Assembly: GCA_012064385.1 (NCBI GenBank)
Contig: QRDG01001895.1
Span: 62,001-126,000, forward strand
Direction: 5' to 3'
Length of the DNA: 64,000 nucleotides
Source: Puccinellia tenuiflora
Lineage: Eukaryota > Streptophyta > Magnoliopsida > Poales > Poaceae
The position numbers and the translations under genes were made by a program. Under the pieces are notes generated by a model, which worked only from the letters and a program-made list of their open reading frames with translations, did not search any database and had not been told where the DNA came from. The stretch's first letter is position 1, and every line of letters begins with the position of its first letter. This document shows, in pieces, positions 34,743-47,472 of this stretch.

Positions 34743-37556
34743 TCAGCTTCCAGATATTTCCTTCTCCTTAGCTTTGCACATATCCTCTGCCGACTTAATG
34801 AACTTCTTGGTCATTTCTTCCACCTGGAGGAAATATAATATGTAAAATATTTACTACTGTGCAACACACTTCCTTTCAGAACATCGTTCAGTTACTCACT
34901 TCCTTCTCAAGCCGCTTTATATCATCCTTTGGCATGCTAGATGAAGATTTCTTTATCGTATCAAGTGCCTAGAAACACAAGGGAAATGCATTAAGATATG
35001 AAGGAACAACAAAAGAACAAGCTGAACGTGATGTAATAGGAAGAACAAGCATAAGAGACAACTTAAATTGAACACTAGTATTTCAGCCCTACAAACATTT
35101 CACTCTACATTATTCCAAGGTTTTACAGAAACATAAGTAGTAATGAGGATCGGACGCTAGGACAAGCCATATTCATAAAATACTGAATATTGCACACGAG
35201 GAAACATAGATCCTCCACGGCTCCACTAATAGAGCAAGAATACCGTACACTTAGTAGTCTTCAGCACCATTATCTGATAACTGAACCATGATCATAATGG
35301 AACGAAGGTCATATGCAACTTCAAAAGGTTATAATACCATCAGTTTTCTATGTCTTGGGGAGAAGTTACAGTCAAATATCGGTGTACTAATAGACCAGAT
35401 GATAAAACATCAAGCTTGGTGTAAGTGCCTTCTCTTTTAACAGATGATAAAACACTATCGACTTGGAGAGAACTCATAGTGAAATATTGTACCGGAAATG
35501 CTACATCAGAAATTCTTAGTTGTTTCCTAAGTGCAAGTTCCCAAAGAAAACATATATTCGGTCATATCTGACTGACTGACATCGAACTAAGGCTTCACAA
35601 CATCAATCATTTTAAATTCTTAATTGAAGAAATGAAGTACGATTACCTTTTGGCGTGCTCTTCTAATACTTTGCTTGAAATCCTCAGCAGATTTCGTAAC
35701 AACCTTACACAGTGCCTATATTCAGGCAGCAAAAAAATTGTTAGTCCTTTCAAGAATAAAAATGAGATGAAAGCTTAGTTTATCTTACCTGCATAGTCTC
35801 TTTTGTCAATCTGCACATGCACAAAACTTAAATTAGAAGATGAAAACAAACTTAAGACTGCAAAGTGCAGATAGTAAAAAAGATGAAACATCCGAATGCA
35901 ACCGATTGCAAGTTTGTGGACACTAGTTGACCTAGAAAGTAACTCTTAATCAAAGGTACGATAAATATAGGGACACACGGGTAAATTTAGCAACATTAAC
36001 ACTTACGGAGGGATAGGAGCAATAATCCTATTGCCGTCAGGGTTTGGATTGATGCCCAATGGAGATGATACAATTGCATTCTCGATAGACTTCATTGTCT
36101 GTAAAACGATTAATTGAAATCAGTCACAGAAAGATTAGGTGGTCTACAGCAAGGTACTAAATAGCATTAATAATGCCTGTACCCGGAATAGCGAATTGGA
36201 ATGTATCAGCCGCTATACCAACAAAATATTCCATCTCTTTTACAGGAAAACCAACAAATTGTCTTTTCATAACTCACACATCCAAGTCAAATCTCATCTT
36301 GAGTTTGCACAAATGCCGAACATACCTTGCATCTCCTAATAAAATATTAGAAGTAAAAAATCTGATTTCGATTTTTGCCAAATATGCACCGATTCACGTC
36401 TATTTGAGCATATGTCCATTTCTGATTTGAAGGTATAATTGATGCAGCTGTCTTACATGTTGTACTGCCTATTTTCCATGCTAGTAACTAACGATAAATA
36501 CAGGATTACACAAAGTTGCCAGTGCTATTTGAATTGCAGTATTGGAAATAACATCTGGTATCCGCTGTGCTGACTAAATCAGGTACAACCCCTACTATCG
36601 GCTATTTAGTAATTTGGTCGACAGTGTGTTATAAATAATTCATTAAGGTTAGGACCAAACAAAGCATACATATTTTTTTCTCGGACACCAAGCATACAAA
36701 TTTACATGAAACTATGACATTGGGGGCTCCCATATGGAAAGCACCAAAGTGATATCAAAATGTAAGGTATAAGGGAATACAGGTTCTTACACTAGGATCA
36801 TAGGGCATCACTGAAAGGGTATGCGAGTCTAGAACAGAAACAACAGCGATGCGATTCAATCCAACTTTAACATCTCCAGTTTCCACCATGATGTGGTCAA
36901 GCATGCCTGCAGAATACATTGGTTACATCATCTGTGCGAAACAGCATGGACCAGTATAAGGAATGTCACTACAAAGATGCAAATCATAAGCATACCAGGA
37001 GAAGCTCTTCCGGTCCGCAGTTTACTCAGCTCTCGTGATAGCGCAACAACGGCAGTCTCCATTTGTGTGGTCGCGGATGATTTTACAGTCGGCCCAATAT
37101 CAGGAGCGGCGGCTTCAACCGTATCACCTCGACTATCATTCTCTAGGCAATCACCAACAGAAAAATAAACATCAAGTTTTCGATTGCAACCCTATTATGA
37201 TCAATCCTACAAAATAATTGCATTAACCTAATTTAGGAATTACTCGATCGAAATGATATCATGTAATAAGGAACCAGACGAGAGTGGCCTCTCCGGGTCG
37301 ACGGAACCAACAGCATCCAAGGGGTGAGGTGAGTCGAGGAGGGCGGCTGCTGCAACTTACTTGATTTCTTCCCCTTGGCGAAGCCTCTCCGGGTCTCGAG
37401 TAAGAAAAACTGGGTGCGAGGGAGCTCTCTTGCGGCGCTAAGGGATCCGACGGCCGGTAGGCGGTGGACGGAGGTAGAAGCTGAGGAGGCGGCGGCGGCG
37501 GCGGCGCGCAGGGAGCGGGCGGCGACTGCGGCGCCTCGCCGCAGGAGGAGAGCCAT
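34743..37556 (-). CDS. Ribosome recycling factor, mitochondrial, 263 aa, eight exons
   Basis: Exons in coding order: 37556-37361, 37142-36996, 36906-36791, 36098-36007, 35810-35789, 35715-35647, 34968-34900 and 34823-34743. All introns are GT-AG and the joined frame is 263 codons plus stop. Residues 1-60 are rich in Ala, Arg and Ser with no acidic residues until late, like a mitochondrial targeting peptide, followed by RRGFAKGKK. The rest is a full RRF domain: METAVVALSRELSKLRTGRA, PYDPS, ENAIVSSPLGINPNPDG, IAPIPPLTKE, SIRRARQKALDTIKK and KDDIKRLEKE. RRF works with EF-G to split ribosomes after termination, here in the mitochondrial matrix; a plastid location is less likely from the N-terminus but not excluded. 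Exon 5 is only 22 nt. The start codon is the first ATG of the frame, in a GC-rich first exon. Confidence 0.95.
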
Positions 37557-39234
37557 GGGGGAGGAGGTGGGATTCGGACGAGAAGAAGGGTCTGTAGAGG
37601 TTTCGGGGTTCTACGGGATTCGCCGGTGAGGGGCGGCGGCGGCGAGAAGAGGGCTTTGTCCTTCCGACGGGTTTTACTGCTTTTCAGGGAAACAGAGACA
37701 CGGGATTCGACAACTGCTCTCGTACTTGGACCGTCTCAAAGTAGCCCATTCGTCCGAGTAAAGTGTGCTCTCAACTGGGCCATGTGTTTACTCACCGATA
37801 ACTCCATCAGAGCATGTTCAATACATGCCTAAAACATTTCTCATCAAAAAAGAAACATGCCTAAAACATTTCTAAAAAAAATGCCTAAAACTACAGCCGC
37901 GACCTAAAAATCGTCGTTTTTGGGCGTGGGAGGCCAAAAAACCGACGCTCTAGCAGACGCGCTAAAATAGCGCGCGGCAAAAAACAGTATTGCGCGCGGC
38001 ATATCCTGCACGCCGGCTCCCCGCGCGCAGCATATCTTACTACTGTATAAATAAAAGTTTTGAGAGTAAGCATTACATAATCTTCAAGAGGCACACGTTT
38101 AAGGAATTACAGTGCATGGAAACATAAAATGCATTTCTTCTTACAGAGCACATACAATTGCAATTTTACTGTCGATAAACAAGCATAAAATAAACTTAAG
38201 AGAAATGAATGGAATCTTAAAGAGCAAAAAATGTCATGGTAAAATATCAGACACATGCTTTAGGGAAGATGAACTAAAAATGGCATTCCTTCGGTTATAG
38301 ACACAAGACTGGAAATTTATTGTCCACAAATTAACATAAAATTAAATTAGGAGTAACAAATAAAATAGATAAGACTTAAAAGGGGAAAATGTTTCACCAT
38401 GGTGTTTCTACATTTTATATTAACACCATTATGCTACAACAACATAGTAGGCATCTACACTAATAGCTCATATTTACGTATTTTTCTTCTAATATTCTAC
38501 ATTATATATTCCCTGTTTACACACATCAACTGTAGAAAAGTGAAGTTTTAGTCAATTTATACGAATGTATCAAAAGAGTTGTGCTGCAACATTCTTATAT
38601 GAAAACTTTGCACAAATCCCAAAATCACATAGTAAAGTGGAGTAATTCTGACATTCTGTTCTCATTGCAAAGGTAGTACCACATTTCACCCGCATAGCAA
38701 AGCTAAGCAATCAAACACATCTACGCACAATTGGCATGCACCAATGTACCGGTTTGGACTCCGTGCAACGTGCACCATGTATGAAGAAGTTTGTTCCTCC
38801 TAGTCCATATCATCTATACTGAACATTCTACATTTCAGCTTGGCCGTATGGCCAAACGCCATGAATTTCAAGCATAACTTTTGGAACATCTACCAAAAGA
38901 TTTCCCGATCCAGGCACAATATGAACATAACATAATGCATGATGTCATCTCCTCTCTACAGGCGAACTTGAAGCATCGGGTGGGGTTTAGGTAAAGCCCC
39001 GAAAAATTTGGTGGGGGAGGGGAAATTTTATTAGAACATGTTTGGTTGCTCATATTCAGCAACTAACGAAACCACTCGCTGTTTATAGCGAATAAAAAGA
39101 GGAAAACCCTCGATTTCAGAATTTAGGTTAAAGGCAAAGGGAAAAGCAAACTAGTTTAGGCATGGGGAGGAGGCGGATACCTCACCACCGCCGCTCGTCG
39201 GCCCTGCACTGCCACCGGTCGCCGACTAGGTCGT
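37557..39234. other. Upstream region of the RRF gene and intergenic sequence
   Basis: The first 100 bp should be the RRF leader and promoter. At about 37826-37890 a short unit ACATGCCTAAAACATTTCT is repeated. Nearby sequence (37890-38030, with GACGCTCTAGCAGACGCGCT) resembles a dispersed grass repeat. About 39140-39234 is GC-rich and is cut off by the Gypsy LTR. No gene is called. Confidence 0.5.
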
Positions 39235-40564
39235 TGATACGTCCCAGATGTATCTATAATTTTTTATGTTCCATGCTTGTTTTATATCAAATGCCATATG
39301 TGTTTATTATGTTTTCATATAATTTTGGCATATTTTATTGGATTAACCTATTGACAAGATGCCCAGTGCCAGTTTCTGCTTATTATGTCTGTGCATTGCA
39401 GAAAAGGTCCAAAATCCAAAGTGCTCGGAAAATTCCAAAAAAATTACAGAAAATCTATTTCGCCAGAAAACCCCGGGAGCCAGAAGGACAAGTCCGGGAT
39501 GGGACCAAAGCCCCCAGGAGACCCCCAGGCGCGGCCCAGGCTTGGCCACACATGGGCCCCACCTCGCCGCCTCGTCCACCGCCTCGTGTCGCCTCTTCGC
39601 CTATATATTCTCTCCTAACCTAAAAACGTCAGAACATCGAAGGTTTTCTCTAGAAACGCATCCGAGCGCCACTGCCACCAAAAACCCTAATTCGGGGGAC
39701 AGAAGTTCCTGTTCCGGCACCCTGCCGGGATTGAGAATTGCCCCCGGAGCCATGTTCAATGTCGTTGCTGCCTCCCATGATGCGCTGGGAGTAGTTCTTC
39801 ATCGAGGTTGAGGGCTCTACTTGATGCTATGTGGTTATTTCTCTCTCCCATGGTGTGATCTTTATGCGATCATGAGCATTGTAATATAGTTGAATTCATG
39901 GATGTTTTTCCCCTTCATTATGTATGGATATGTTGCTCAATTTATCTAGTATAATTTCCGGAATCAATGTTGACAACACAAAGCCAAGGTGACACTGTGG
40001 GTGGCGTGTGTGGTGTTCGGACTTTAGGGTGTGACAGACCTACGCATGAATTGTGGTGGCCGAACTTTGAGGTGTGCTTTTGTAGCCCTACACGGTTTTC
40101 TCCGAGTGACGTCTTTGTTACATGATGTTAGAGTAAGAGTTTTATGTGTTCAATTATGTTACAACTATTGAGAGAGTCCACTAGTGAAAGTAGGATCCCT
40201 AGGCCTTGTTTCCAATCATCGGAACACAGTTTCTAGTCACTTTTGTTGCATGGCTGCTTGATGCCATTTTTATTACAGATTACAAATACCACCTTTTATC
40301 ATCCCTATCACTTGCATTTTACCATCTCTTCGCGGAACTAGTGCACCTATACATCTGACAAGTGTATTGGGTGTATTGGGTATACAAGAGACTTCTTATA
40401 TATTAATTGTAGGGTTGCTTGAGAGGGATATCTTTGACCTCTACCTCCCTGAGTTCAATAAACCTTGGGTTACTCACTTAAGGGAAAATTTCTGCTGTCC
40501 TACAAACCTCTGCACTTGGAGGTCCAACACTGTCTACAGGAATAGAAGCGCGTAGTAGACATCA
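39235..40564 (+). repeat. 5' LTR of the non-autonomous Gypsy-type element
   Basis: About 1330 bp from TGATACGTCC to GTAGACATCA. A TATA box (CTATATATTC) lies at 39601-39610. Confidence 0.8.
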
Positions 40565-40831
40565 AGCTCTTTTCTGGCGACGTTGTCGGGAGGTAAGGTA
40601 AACAACACTCACATCCTCCGGCAACTAAGTTCTTTTCTGACGCCGTTACTAGGGATGTGAGCGCTTGCAGGTATCTTCTTTAGATCTTGCAATTAAATCT
40701 TCTTGTTTCTTATTTTCACTAGTTCGGTTTAATGGAAAACAACAAAAAAAATTAGAGAGCTTTATAAAATTTATCTTGAAATTGGTCATGATGCTTTTGA
40801 AGAGAAAATTAAAAAACCTATTAAACTTTAT

Positions 40832-41269
40832 TTGCATAATAATCATGCTAGTAGCAATGTTATTAGTATGATTTCTTTGAATGCCATTGTTGCTAATGCT
40901 ATGGAAAATTGCAAGCTTGGAGATGCCGGTTTTGATGAATATGATCTTTTTAGTTCCCCAAGCTTGAAGGAGGAAATTTGCTTTGATGATACTATGCCTC
41001 CTATATATGATGATTATAAGGATGAATGTGATATTTTCAGTCCACCTACTATTGAGGAAAAGGTTTATTATGATCATGATGTGCCTCCTATTTATGATGA
41101 TTACAATGATGGCTTTGATAGTTTTACTCTCACTATTACTAATGAGAAGGATTTTGCTAATGTGGAGATATTAATACTTCTATGCATGTGGATCATGATA
41201 AGAATGTTTTATGTGATGGTTATATTGTGGATTTTATTTAGGATGCTACTGAAGGTTTTTATGAAATAG
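40832..41269 (+). CDS. Acidic Tyr-rich protein of the non-autonomous Gypsy-type element
   Basis: A frame of 145 codons that opens from an earlier ATG-less stretch. The repeated unit PPIYDDY.DECDIF, with many Asp, Glu and Tyr, occurs at least twice (about residues 55-95). Similar frames occur in place of gag-pol in Triticeae Gypsy-type elements. The function is unknown. It could be decayed and untranslated. Confidence 0.45.
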   Translation: MHNNHASSNVISMISLNAIVANAMENCKLGDAGFDEYDLFSSPSLKEEICFDDTMPPIYDDYKDECDIFSPPTIEEKVYYDHDVPPIYDDYNDGFDSFTLTITNEKDFANVEILILLCMWIMIRMFYVMVILWILFRMLLKVFMK

Positions 41270-43131
41270 GGAAACATGATTATGAATATCTCAACAATAT
41301 TATGTTTCCTCTCTTTATGTTGAAAGTTTTAATGTTGCACTTGCTTTGCCTTCCTATGCTTAATGCTTTATGCTTCAATGATTTATTTTCTTACAAGGTT
41401 CCTATGCATAGGAAGAGGGTTAGACTTAAATGAGTTTGATATTTGCTTCATGATGTTCTCCTTTATTTCAACTCTTATTCTCATGAGAGCATCATTAAAA
41501 AACCATTGTGCCTAGCTAAAAGGCGTTAAAGAAAAGCGCTTATGGGAGGCAACCCATTTTTACCTTCTGTTTCTTTTTGTTTTCGTTGTGTTTTGGGTGA
41601 TTTTACCTCTGTAACAACTCCCTTGTATCTTTTTGTTTTGGTTTTTGTGCCAAGAATAGCCTCTAAAGAGAGGGAGACTGATTTGTGAGTTTGCTGGCCA
41701 GAAACAGATTTCTGTTCTTCATTGTTCGAAATTCTAAAAAATCACAGAGCATCATCTGTGGCTGAACATTTTTGACAGCAAGCATCAGGGTTTTGTTTAC
41801 CTTTCTCTAGTTTTGAGTTTTCTGATTTTTGTTCCACAAGTACCCCAAAAAAATTCATTTTTGCCGTATGTTCTGTTTTTGACAGACTCTGTCTTAGTTT
41901 TGTATTGCTTCTTTTACGGGCAAAGTGAAGTTCTTTTGAGGTCAAGAGCTTTACTTAGATCTTGGTGAAAGTAGCTAATGTTTAAAAATAAGTTCATGAT
42001 ATGTTCTTTGGAACTGAAGGAAGATTTTGTTTTCATGGACTAACCCCTCTAATGAAGTTTGCTATAAGTTTTGCGTGAAGGAAGTTTTCAAGTATCCAAG
42101 AGCGAGGTGATGAATGAAGATCAAGAAGGAATAAAAAGTTAAGCTTGGGGAGGCTCCCCATGGACCCTCCTCTGAAATATTCAATAAGTCACAAGCGTCT
42201 AAGCTTGGGGATGCCCAAGGCATCACCTTCTTCGTCAACAATCATCGGTTTTACTCATGGTACTATATTTTTATTTCTTTACACATTATGTGCTTTTCTT
42301 GGAGCGTCAGTTTGTTTTTACTTTCAGTTTGTTTGTGTTTTGTTCTCTAGTCTTTGCAATAAATTGGAACCTTGCATGCTTGTTTGGGAGAGAGACACGC
42401 TCCGTTTTTTCATAAAACACTCATGTTCTTCACTTATATGTGTTGAGTGTTTAGCTTTTATTATTTTTGCTTCTAACTCTTGTTTTTCATGCACCTCTTG
42501 TTCAGAGCTGTTAGCTTTTGTAGTTAGGAAGTATTCTCTTGTGCTTTTACATTTTGGTTGTTTCAAATAGGTTGATTGGTGTTTGGTTGAATGGAAATTA
42601 TCTTGTAGGAAGTGTGAAAAGTGCTTGCATAATCTTGTAGATCATTATCTTGAATATTTGATACTTGTCAATTGTTTAGAGATATGAAGTAAATTAAATG
42701 ATTAAACTTTTGGGTCATCTAGTAAGAATGGATTAGTAAAGAACTGTCGTACAACTTAAAATTATGGTGCTTGTCCTGCTTGGTAGCTCTCAAAGTCTAG
42801 ATATTCTTTTTGCAAAGAGTTTGTTTGGCTAACAAGTTAGACGGTGTGAAGTCTAATGGTTATGCATAATGTATATCTGTAGTCATTAATTGAGCCAAGT
42901 TGGTATTATGTGTTTCCTTGATACCTTGCTAAGCCTAAAAATTCCGTACTGAGAGGGAATACTTCTCGTGCAACCAAATCCCTGAGCCAAATATCTTTGC
43001 CATTTGTGTCCACCATACCTACCTACATGTGGTATTTCCTTGCCACTCCAAGTAAATTTTTCATGTGCTACCTTTAAAACCTTCAAAATTTTCCTTTTTG
43101 TGTCTCTGTTTTTAGCTCATGAGGAAGTAGT
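41270..43131. other. 3' internal part of the non-autonomous Gypsy-type element
   Basis: T-rich sequence without a convincing frame. It carries the GGCGTTAAAGAAAAGCGCTT block at about 41520 and AAGCTTGGGG motifs near 42145 and 42200. Confidence 0.55.
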
Positions 43132-44833
43132 TGTAGGGTCGCAGCATAGAAAACAAAAAAATTTCCTACGCAAAGATAGCGGAATAAACCCAACATCTAG
43201 GTCCGATCTACGAGAGGTTGGTAGCAAGAAGGAGATCGAATCTCACCCTCGAAGAAAACCGTGAGTGTTTTGTCGAGGCAGGGGTTGGCTAGTCGATCCC
43301 CGCAACTAGACTCGTCTAGTCGCGAGGAGATGTATTATCCAAGCGCCGCACGAGCAACGCCTCCGAGAGATCCACACGTACAGCTCGATGAAGACTCCAC
43401 GTTCTTGATCCCGCAAGAGGTGGTGGAGAGGTTCGCGAGATCGGCAGCACGACGACGGTGGCGTGGTGTGTATGGTGGAGATCCGACAGAGCTTCGCCAA
43501 GCGGTGTCGGGGAGAGAGGAGGAGAAGGAGGGGCGGCGGCAAGGAGGGAGAGGGGTGCGGCTAGGGCACCAATGGGGTGGTCCTTGGGGTGCCGCACCCC
43601 CTCCTCTAGGCCTCCTTATATAGGGGGCAGGGGGGCTGCACCCCACCCCTCCATCTAGGGCCGGCGCAAGGGGGGGAGGCTTGCCCCCCAAGCAACCCCT
43701 TAGGGTTTAGGCCGCCCCCCCCCCCCTTCTAGAAGCTTGGCCCGCATGGGCCTTTAAGGGTGTGGTGCGGCTGGCCCAATAGGCCAGCCCACTACCCCTT
43801 CATGCCTTATGGGCCCCATACTCCTATGGGCTCCACTTCTAGACCCCTCTAGAACCTTCTAGAACATTCCGGTACTTTACCGATAAATTCCCGAACCTTT
43901 CTTAACCTCCGGAAACAACTTTCCTTATATGAATCTTATTCTCCGGACCACTCCGGAACTCCTCGTGACGTCCGGGATCCCATCCGGGACTCCGAATCAA
44001 TATTCGTTCTCACCATCATTTATCTCGAACCCTAACTACATCGAACGTTAAGTGTGTGACTCTGCGGGTTCGCGAATATGTCATATTAATAGCGGGACCG
44101 GGATGCCCATATTAATTCCTACATATTTGACGAAGTACTTTACTAGTCGAACCACAATGTCTGGGATTCAATTAATCCATATACGATTCCTTTTGTTTCA
44201 CGATATATTACTTGTCCGAGATTCAATCCACCGATATCTCCATATCTGATTAATCTCGTTACCGACAAGTTCTCTTTACTCGTTCCCATAGAATAGGATC
44301 CCTTATGACTAGCCACTTAGTCATATGCTTGCAAGCGTTTGGATGCTATACTACCAAGAGGGCCCAGAGATATCTATCCAACTGTTGGACGAACAAATCC
44401 CAGTCTCGAAACATGCCACCCAACAACCTATCATCGGAGAACCTGAAAGCCACCTTTATAATCACCCAGTTACGAAGTGACATTTGATGTCCACAAAGCT
44501 CTCCTCCGATAAACGGGAGTGACATAATCTCATGGTCTAAGGAAACTATATTTGACATCTATTTAATTTGAGTCTTGTCCATTATATCATCTCCCATGAT
44601 ACAAACTTCGTTTATCAAGTGATTCATAAATCCATGGTTAGGAAACATCTAACCATCACTTGATTAAACGAACTAGTCACAAGAGGAAAGACTAGGGACA
44701 CATTACCGTTTATATTCCACACATGCATTTGTTTCCGGTTAATACAATTCTAGCATGGAATTAAACATATCATGAACGGAGAAATATGATAAACAATAAT
44801 CATTATTATTGCCTCTTGGGCATATCTCCAACA
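43132..44833 (-). repeat. 3' LTR of the minus-strand Copia element
   Basis: 1702 bp, plus-strand ends TGTAGGGTCGCAGC and ATCTCCAACA, bordered inside by the purine tract (plus strand GTCTCCCACTTGCAC, 44834-44848). TATA box CTATATAAGG on the minus strand lies near 43615-43624. Confidence 0.92.
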
Positions 44834-44866
44834 GTCTCCCACTTGCACTAGAGTCAATAATCTAGT

Positions 44867-47472
44867 TTACATCTGTAGCAATCTAACACCCATGGCTTCT
44901 CGGTGTTGATCATGTTTTGCTCGTGGAAGAGGTTTAGTCAACGGGTCTGCCACATTCAGATCCGTATGCACCTTGCAAATCTCTATGTCACCATCCTTGA
45001 CATTCTCACACAAATTGTGATAGCGGCGCTTAATATGCTTGGTATTCTTGTGTGAAGTCGGGTCCTTGGCAAGAGCTATTGCACCTGTATTATCACAGTA
45101 CAGGGCCAGAGGTCTTGACGCACTTGGAACCACGCTCAGCTCTGAGAGGAACTCCTTCATCCAGACTGCTTCACTTGCTGCCGACGAGGCCGCAACATAC
45201 TCCGCTTCTGTTGAAGATTTCGCCACCACGCTCTGCTTGGAACTCCTCCAACTCACAGCGCCACCATTCAGAATAAACACATATCCAGACTGAGACTTAG
45301 AATCATCCGGATCTGTGTCCCAACTAGCATCGACGTAACTCCTTACGACAAGCTCTTGGTCACCTCCATATACGAGAAACATTTCCTTAGTTCTATTTAG
45401 ATACTTAAGGATATTCTTGACAACTGACCAGTGTTCCACTCCTGGATCACTTTGGTACCTGCTAGTCAAACTTACAGCATGGCACACATCTGGTCTAGTA
45501 CATAGCATGGCATACATGATAGAGCCTATCGCAGAGGCATAAGGAACTTTGTCCATTATCTCTCTATCTTCTGCCGTAACAGGACTCTGAGTCTTACTCA
45601 GAACCTTTCCTTGCAACATTGGTAAGAACCCCTTCTTTGAATTTTCCATTCTGAACTTCTTCAGAACCTTGTCAAGGTATGTACTTTGTGAAAGCCCTAT
45701 TAGGCGCTTTGACCTATCTCTATAGATCTTTATGCCTAAAATATACGCAGCTTCTCCAAGGTCTTTCATTGAAAAACTCTTATTCAAATAAGACTTTACA
45801 CTTTCAAGTAGTGTAACATCATTTTCAATCAATAATATGTCATCCACATATAGTATTAGAAATGCAACTGAACTCCCACTCACTTTCTTGTAAATACAGG
45901 CTTCTCCATAAGTTTGGACAAATCCAAACCCTTTGATCACTTCATCAAACTGGAGATTCCAACTCCGCGATGCTTGCTTCAGTCCATAGATGGATCTCTG
46001 AAGTTTGCATACCTTGTTAGCATTCTTTGGATCAACAAAACCTTCGGGCTGTACCATGTACAACTCTTCCTTAATGTGACCATTAAGGAACGCGGTCTTC
46101 ACATACATTTGCCAAATTTCATAGTCATAATATGCGGCAATTGCTAACATAATCCGAACAGATTTCAGCATCGCTACGGGTGAGAATGTCTCATCGTAGT
46201 CAACTCCTTGAATTTGTCGGAAACCCTTTGCGACAAGTCGAGCTTTATACACGGTGATGTTTCCGTCAGCGTCTGTCTTTCTCTTGAATATCCATTTGTT
46301 CTCAACGGCCTTACGGTCGTTAGGTAAGTCTACCAAAGTCCACACTTGGTTTTCATACATGGATTCCATTTCGGATTTCATGGCTCCTAGCCATTTATCG
46401 GAGTCTAGGCTCATCATTGCTTCCTCATAATTCGCAGGTTCATCATTGTCTAACAACATGACATTCATGACGGGGTCGTACCGATCAGGAGCGGTACGTT
46501 CCCTCGTTGATCTGCGAGGTTCAATAGCAGCCTTGACTGGAACAGCATGATCAACATCTTTTGCTCCTTCTTCAGATGGCGATGGCTGTTCTGGAACAAC
46601 TTCCAGTTCTGCGCTACTCGGCATCTCAAGAACAGGTTCAATAACCTCGTCAAGCTCTATTTTCCTTCCACTCACTTCTTTCGAGAGAAACTCCTTCTCT
46701 AGAAAGGAACCATTCTTGGCAACGAAAATCTTGCCTTCGGTTCTGTGGTAGAAGGTATACCCAATAGTTTTCTTAGGGTATCCAATGAAGACGCACTTTT
46801 CCGATTTGGGTTCGAGCTTATCAGGTTGAAGCTTTTTCACATAAGCATCGCAACCCCAAACTTTGAGAAACGATAACTTTGGCTTCTTGCCAAACCATAA
46901 CTCATATGGAGTCGTCTCAACGGATTTTGATGGAGCCCTATTTAATGTGAATGCGGCTGTCTCTAATGCATAGCTCCAAAATGATAGTGGCAGATCTGTG
47001 TGAGACATCATAGATCGCACCATATCCAATAAGGTTCGATTACGACGTTCAGACACACCATTACGCTGTGGTGTTCCGGGTGGCGTGAGTTGTGAAACAA
47101 TTCCACACGTCTTCAAATGCATGCCAAACTCGTAACTCAAATATTCGCCTCCACGATCAGATCGAAGAAAACTTTATTTTCTTGTTACGATGGTTCTCAA
47201 CTTCACTCTGAAATTCTTTGAACTTTTCGAACGTTTCAGACTTATGTTTCATTAAGTAAATATACCCATATCTACTCAAATCATCGGTGAAGGTCAAGAA
47301 GTAACGATATCCACCGCGCGCTGCAACACTCATCGGACCACACACATCGGTATGTATGATTTCCAACAAGTCTGTTGCTCTCTCCATCGTGCCGGAGAAG
47401 GGGTGTTCGAGTCATCTTACCCATAAGGCATGGTTTGCAAGTTTCAAATGATTCAAAATCAAGTGAATCCAA
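44867..47472 (-). pseudogene. Copia pol: integrase, reverse transcriptase, RNase H
   Basis: The main frame (47140-44867, 757 codons) holds the rest of the integrase core (TPPGTPQRNGVSERRNRTLL), the RT (WIFKRKTDADG, KARLVAKGF, LYVDDILL) and the RNase H domain (SYVDASWDTDPDD, SSTEAEYVA, LYCDNTGAI, ADPLTKPLP). The upstream piece (47387-47157) has the integrase start HTDVCGPM, and a CKPCLMGK zinc segment precedes it. An extra T near 47173 separates these frames. In RT motif A the catalytic Asp of the usual DVKTAFLNG is Tyr (codon at 46103-46105), so this polymerase should be inactive. Confidence 0.93.

Larger units (their letters stand above)
39235..43131 (+). mobile_element. Non-autonomous Gypsy-type element, 5' part
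   Basis: An LTR (39235-40564) beginning TGATACGTCC is followed by a primer-type sequence TTTTCTGGCGACGTTGTCGG and an internal region with an acidic, Tyr-rich open frame instead of gag-pol. The internal sequence has AAGCTTGGGGATGCCC blocks (about 42140-42220), typical of abundant Triticeae Gypsy-derived elements without pol. It stops abruptly at 43131 where a Copia LTR begins. No 3' LTR is in the window. Confidence 0.8.

Noticed and set aside
27560..36995. U12-type introns in the two host genes next to the U6atac gene
   Set aside because: None of the ankyrin or RRF donors fits the RTATCCTT pattern; the nearest (GTATGC in the RRF gene and ankyrin intron 3) are ordinary U2-type donors.
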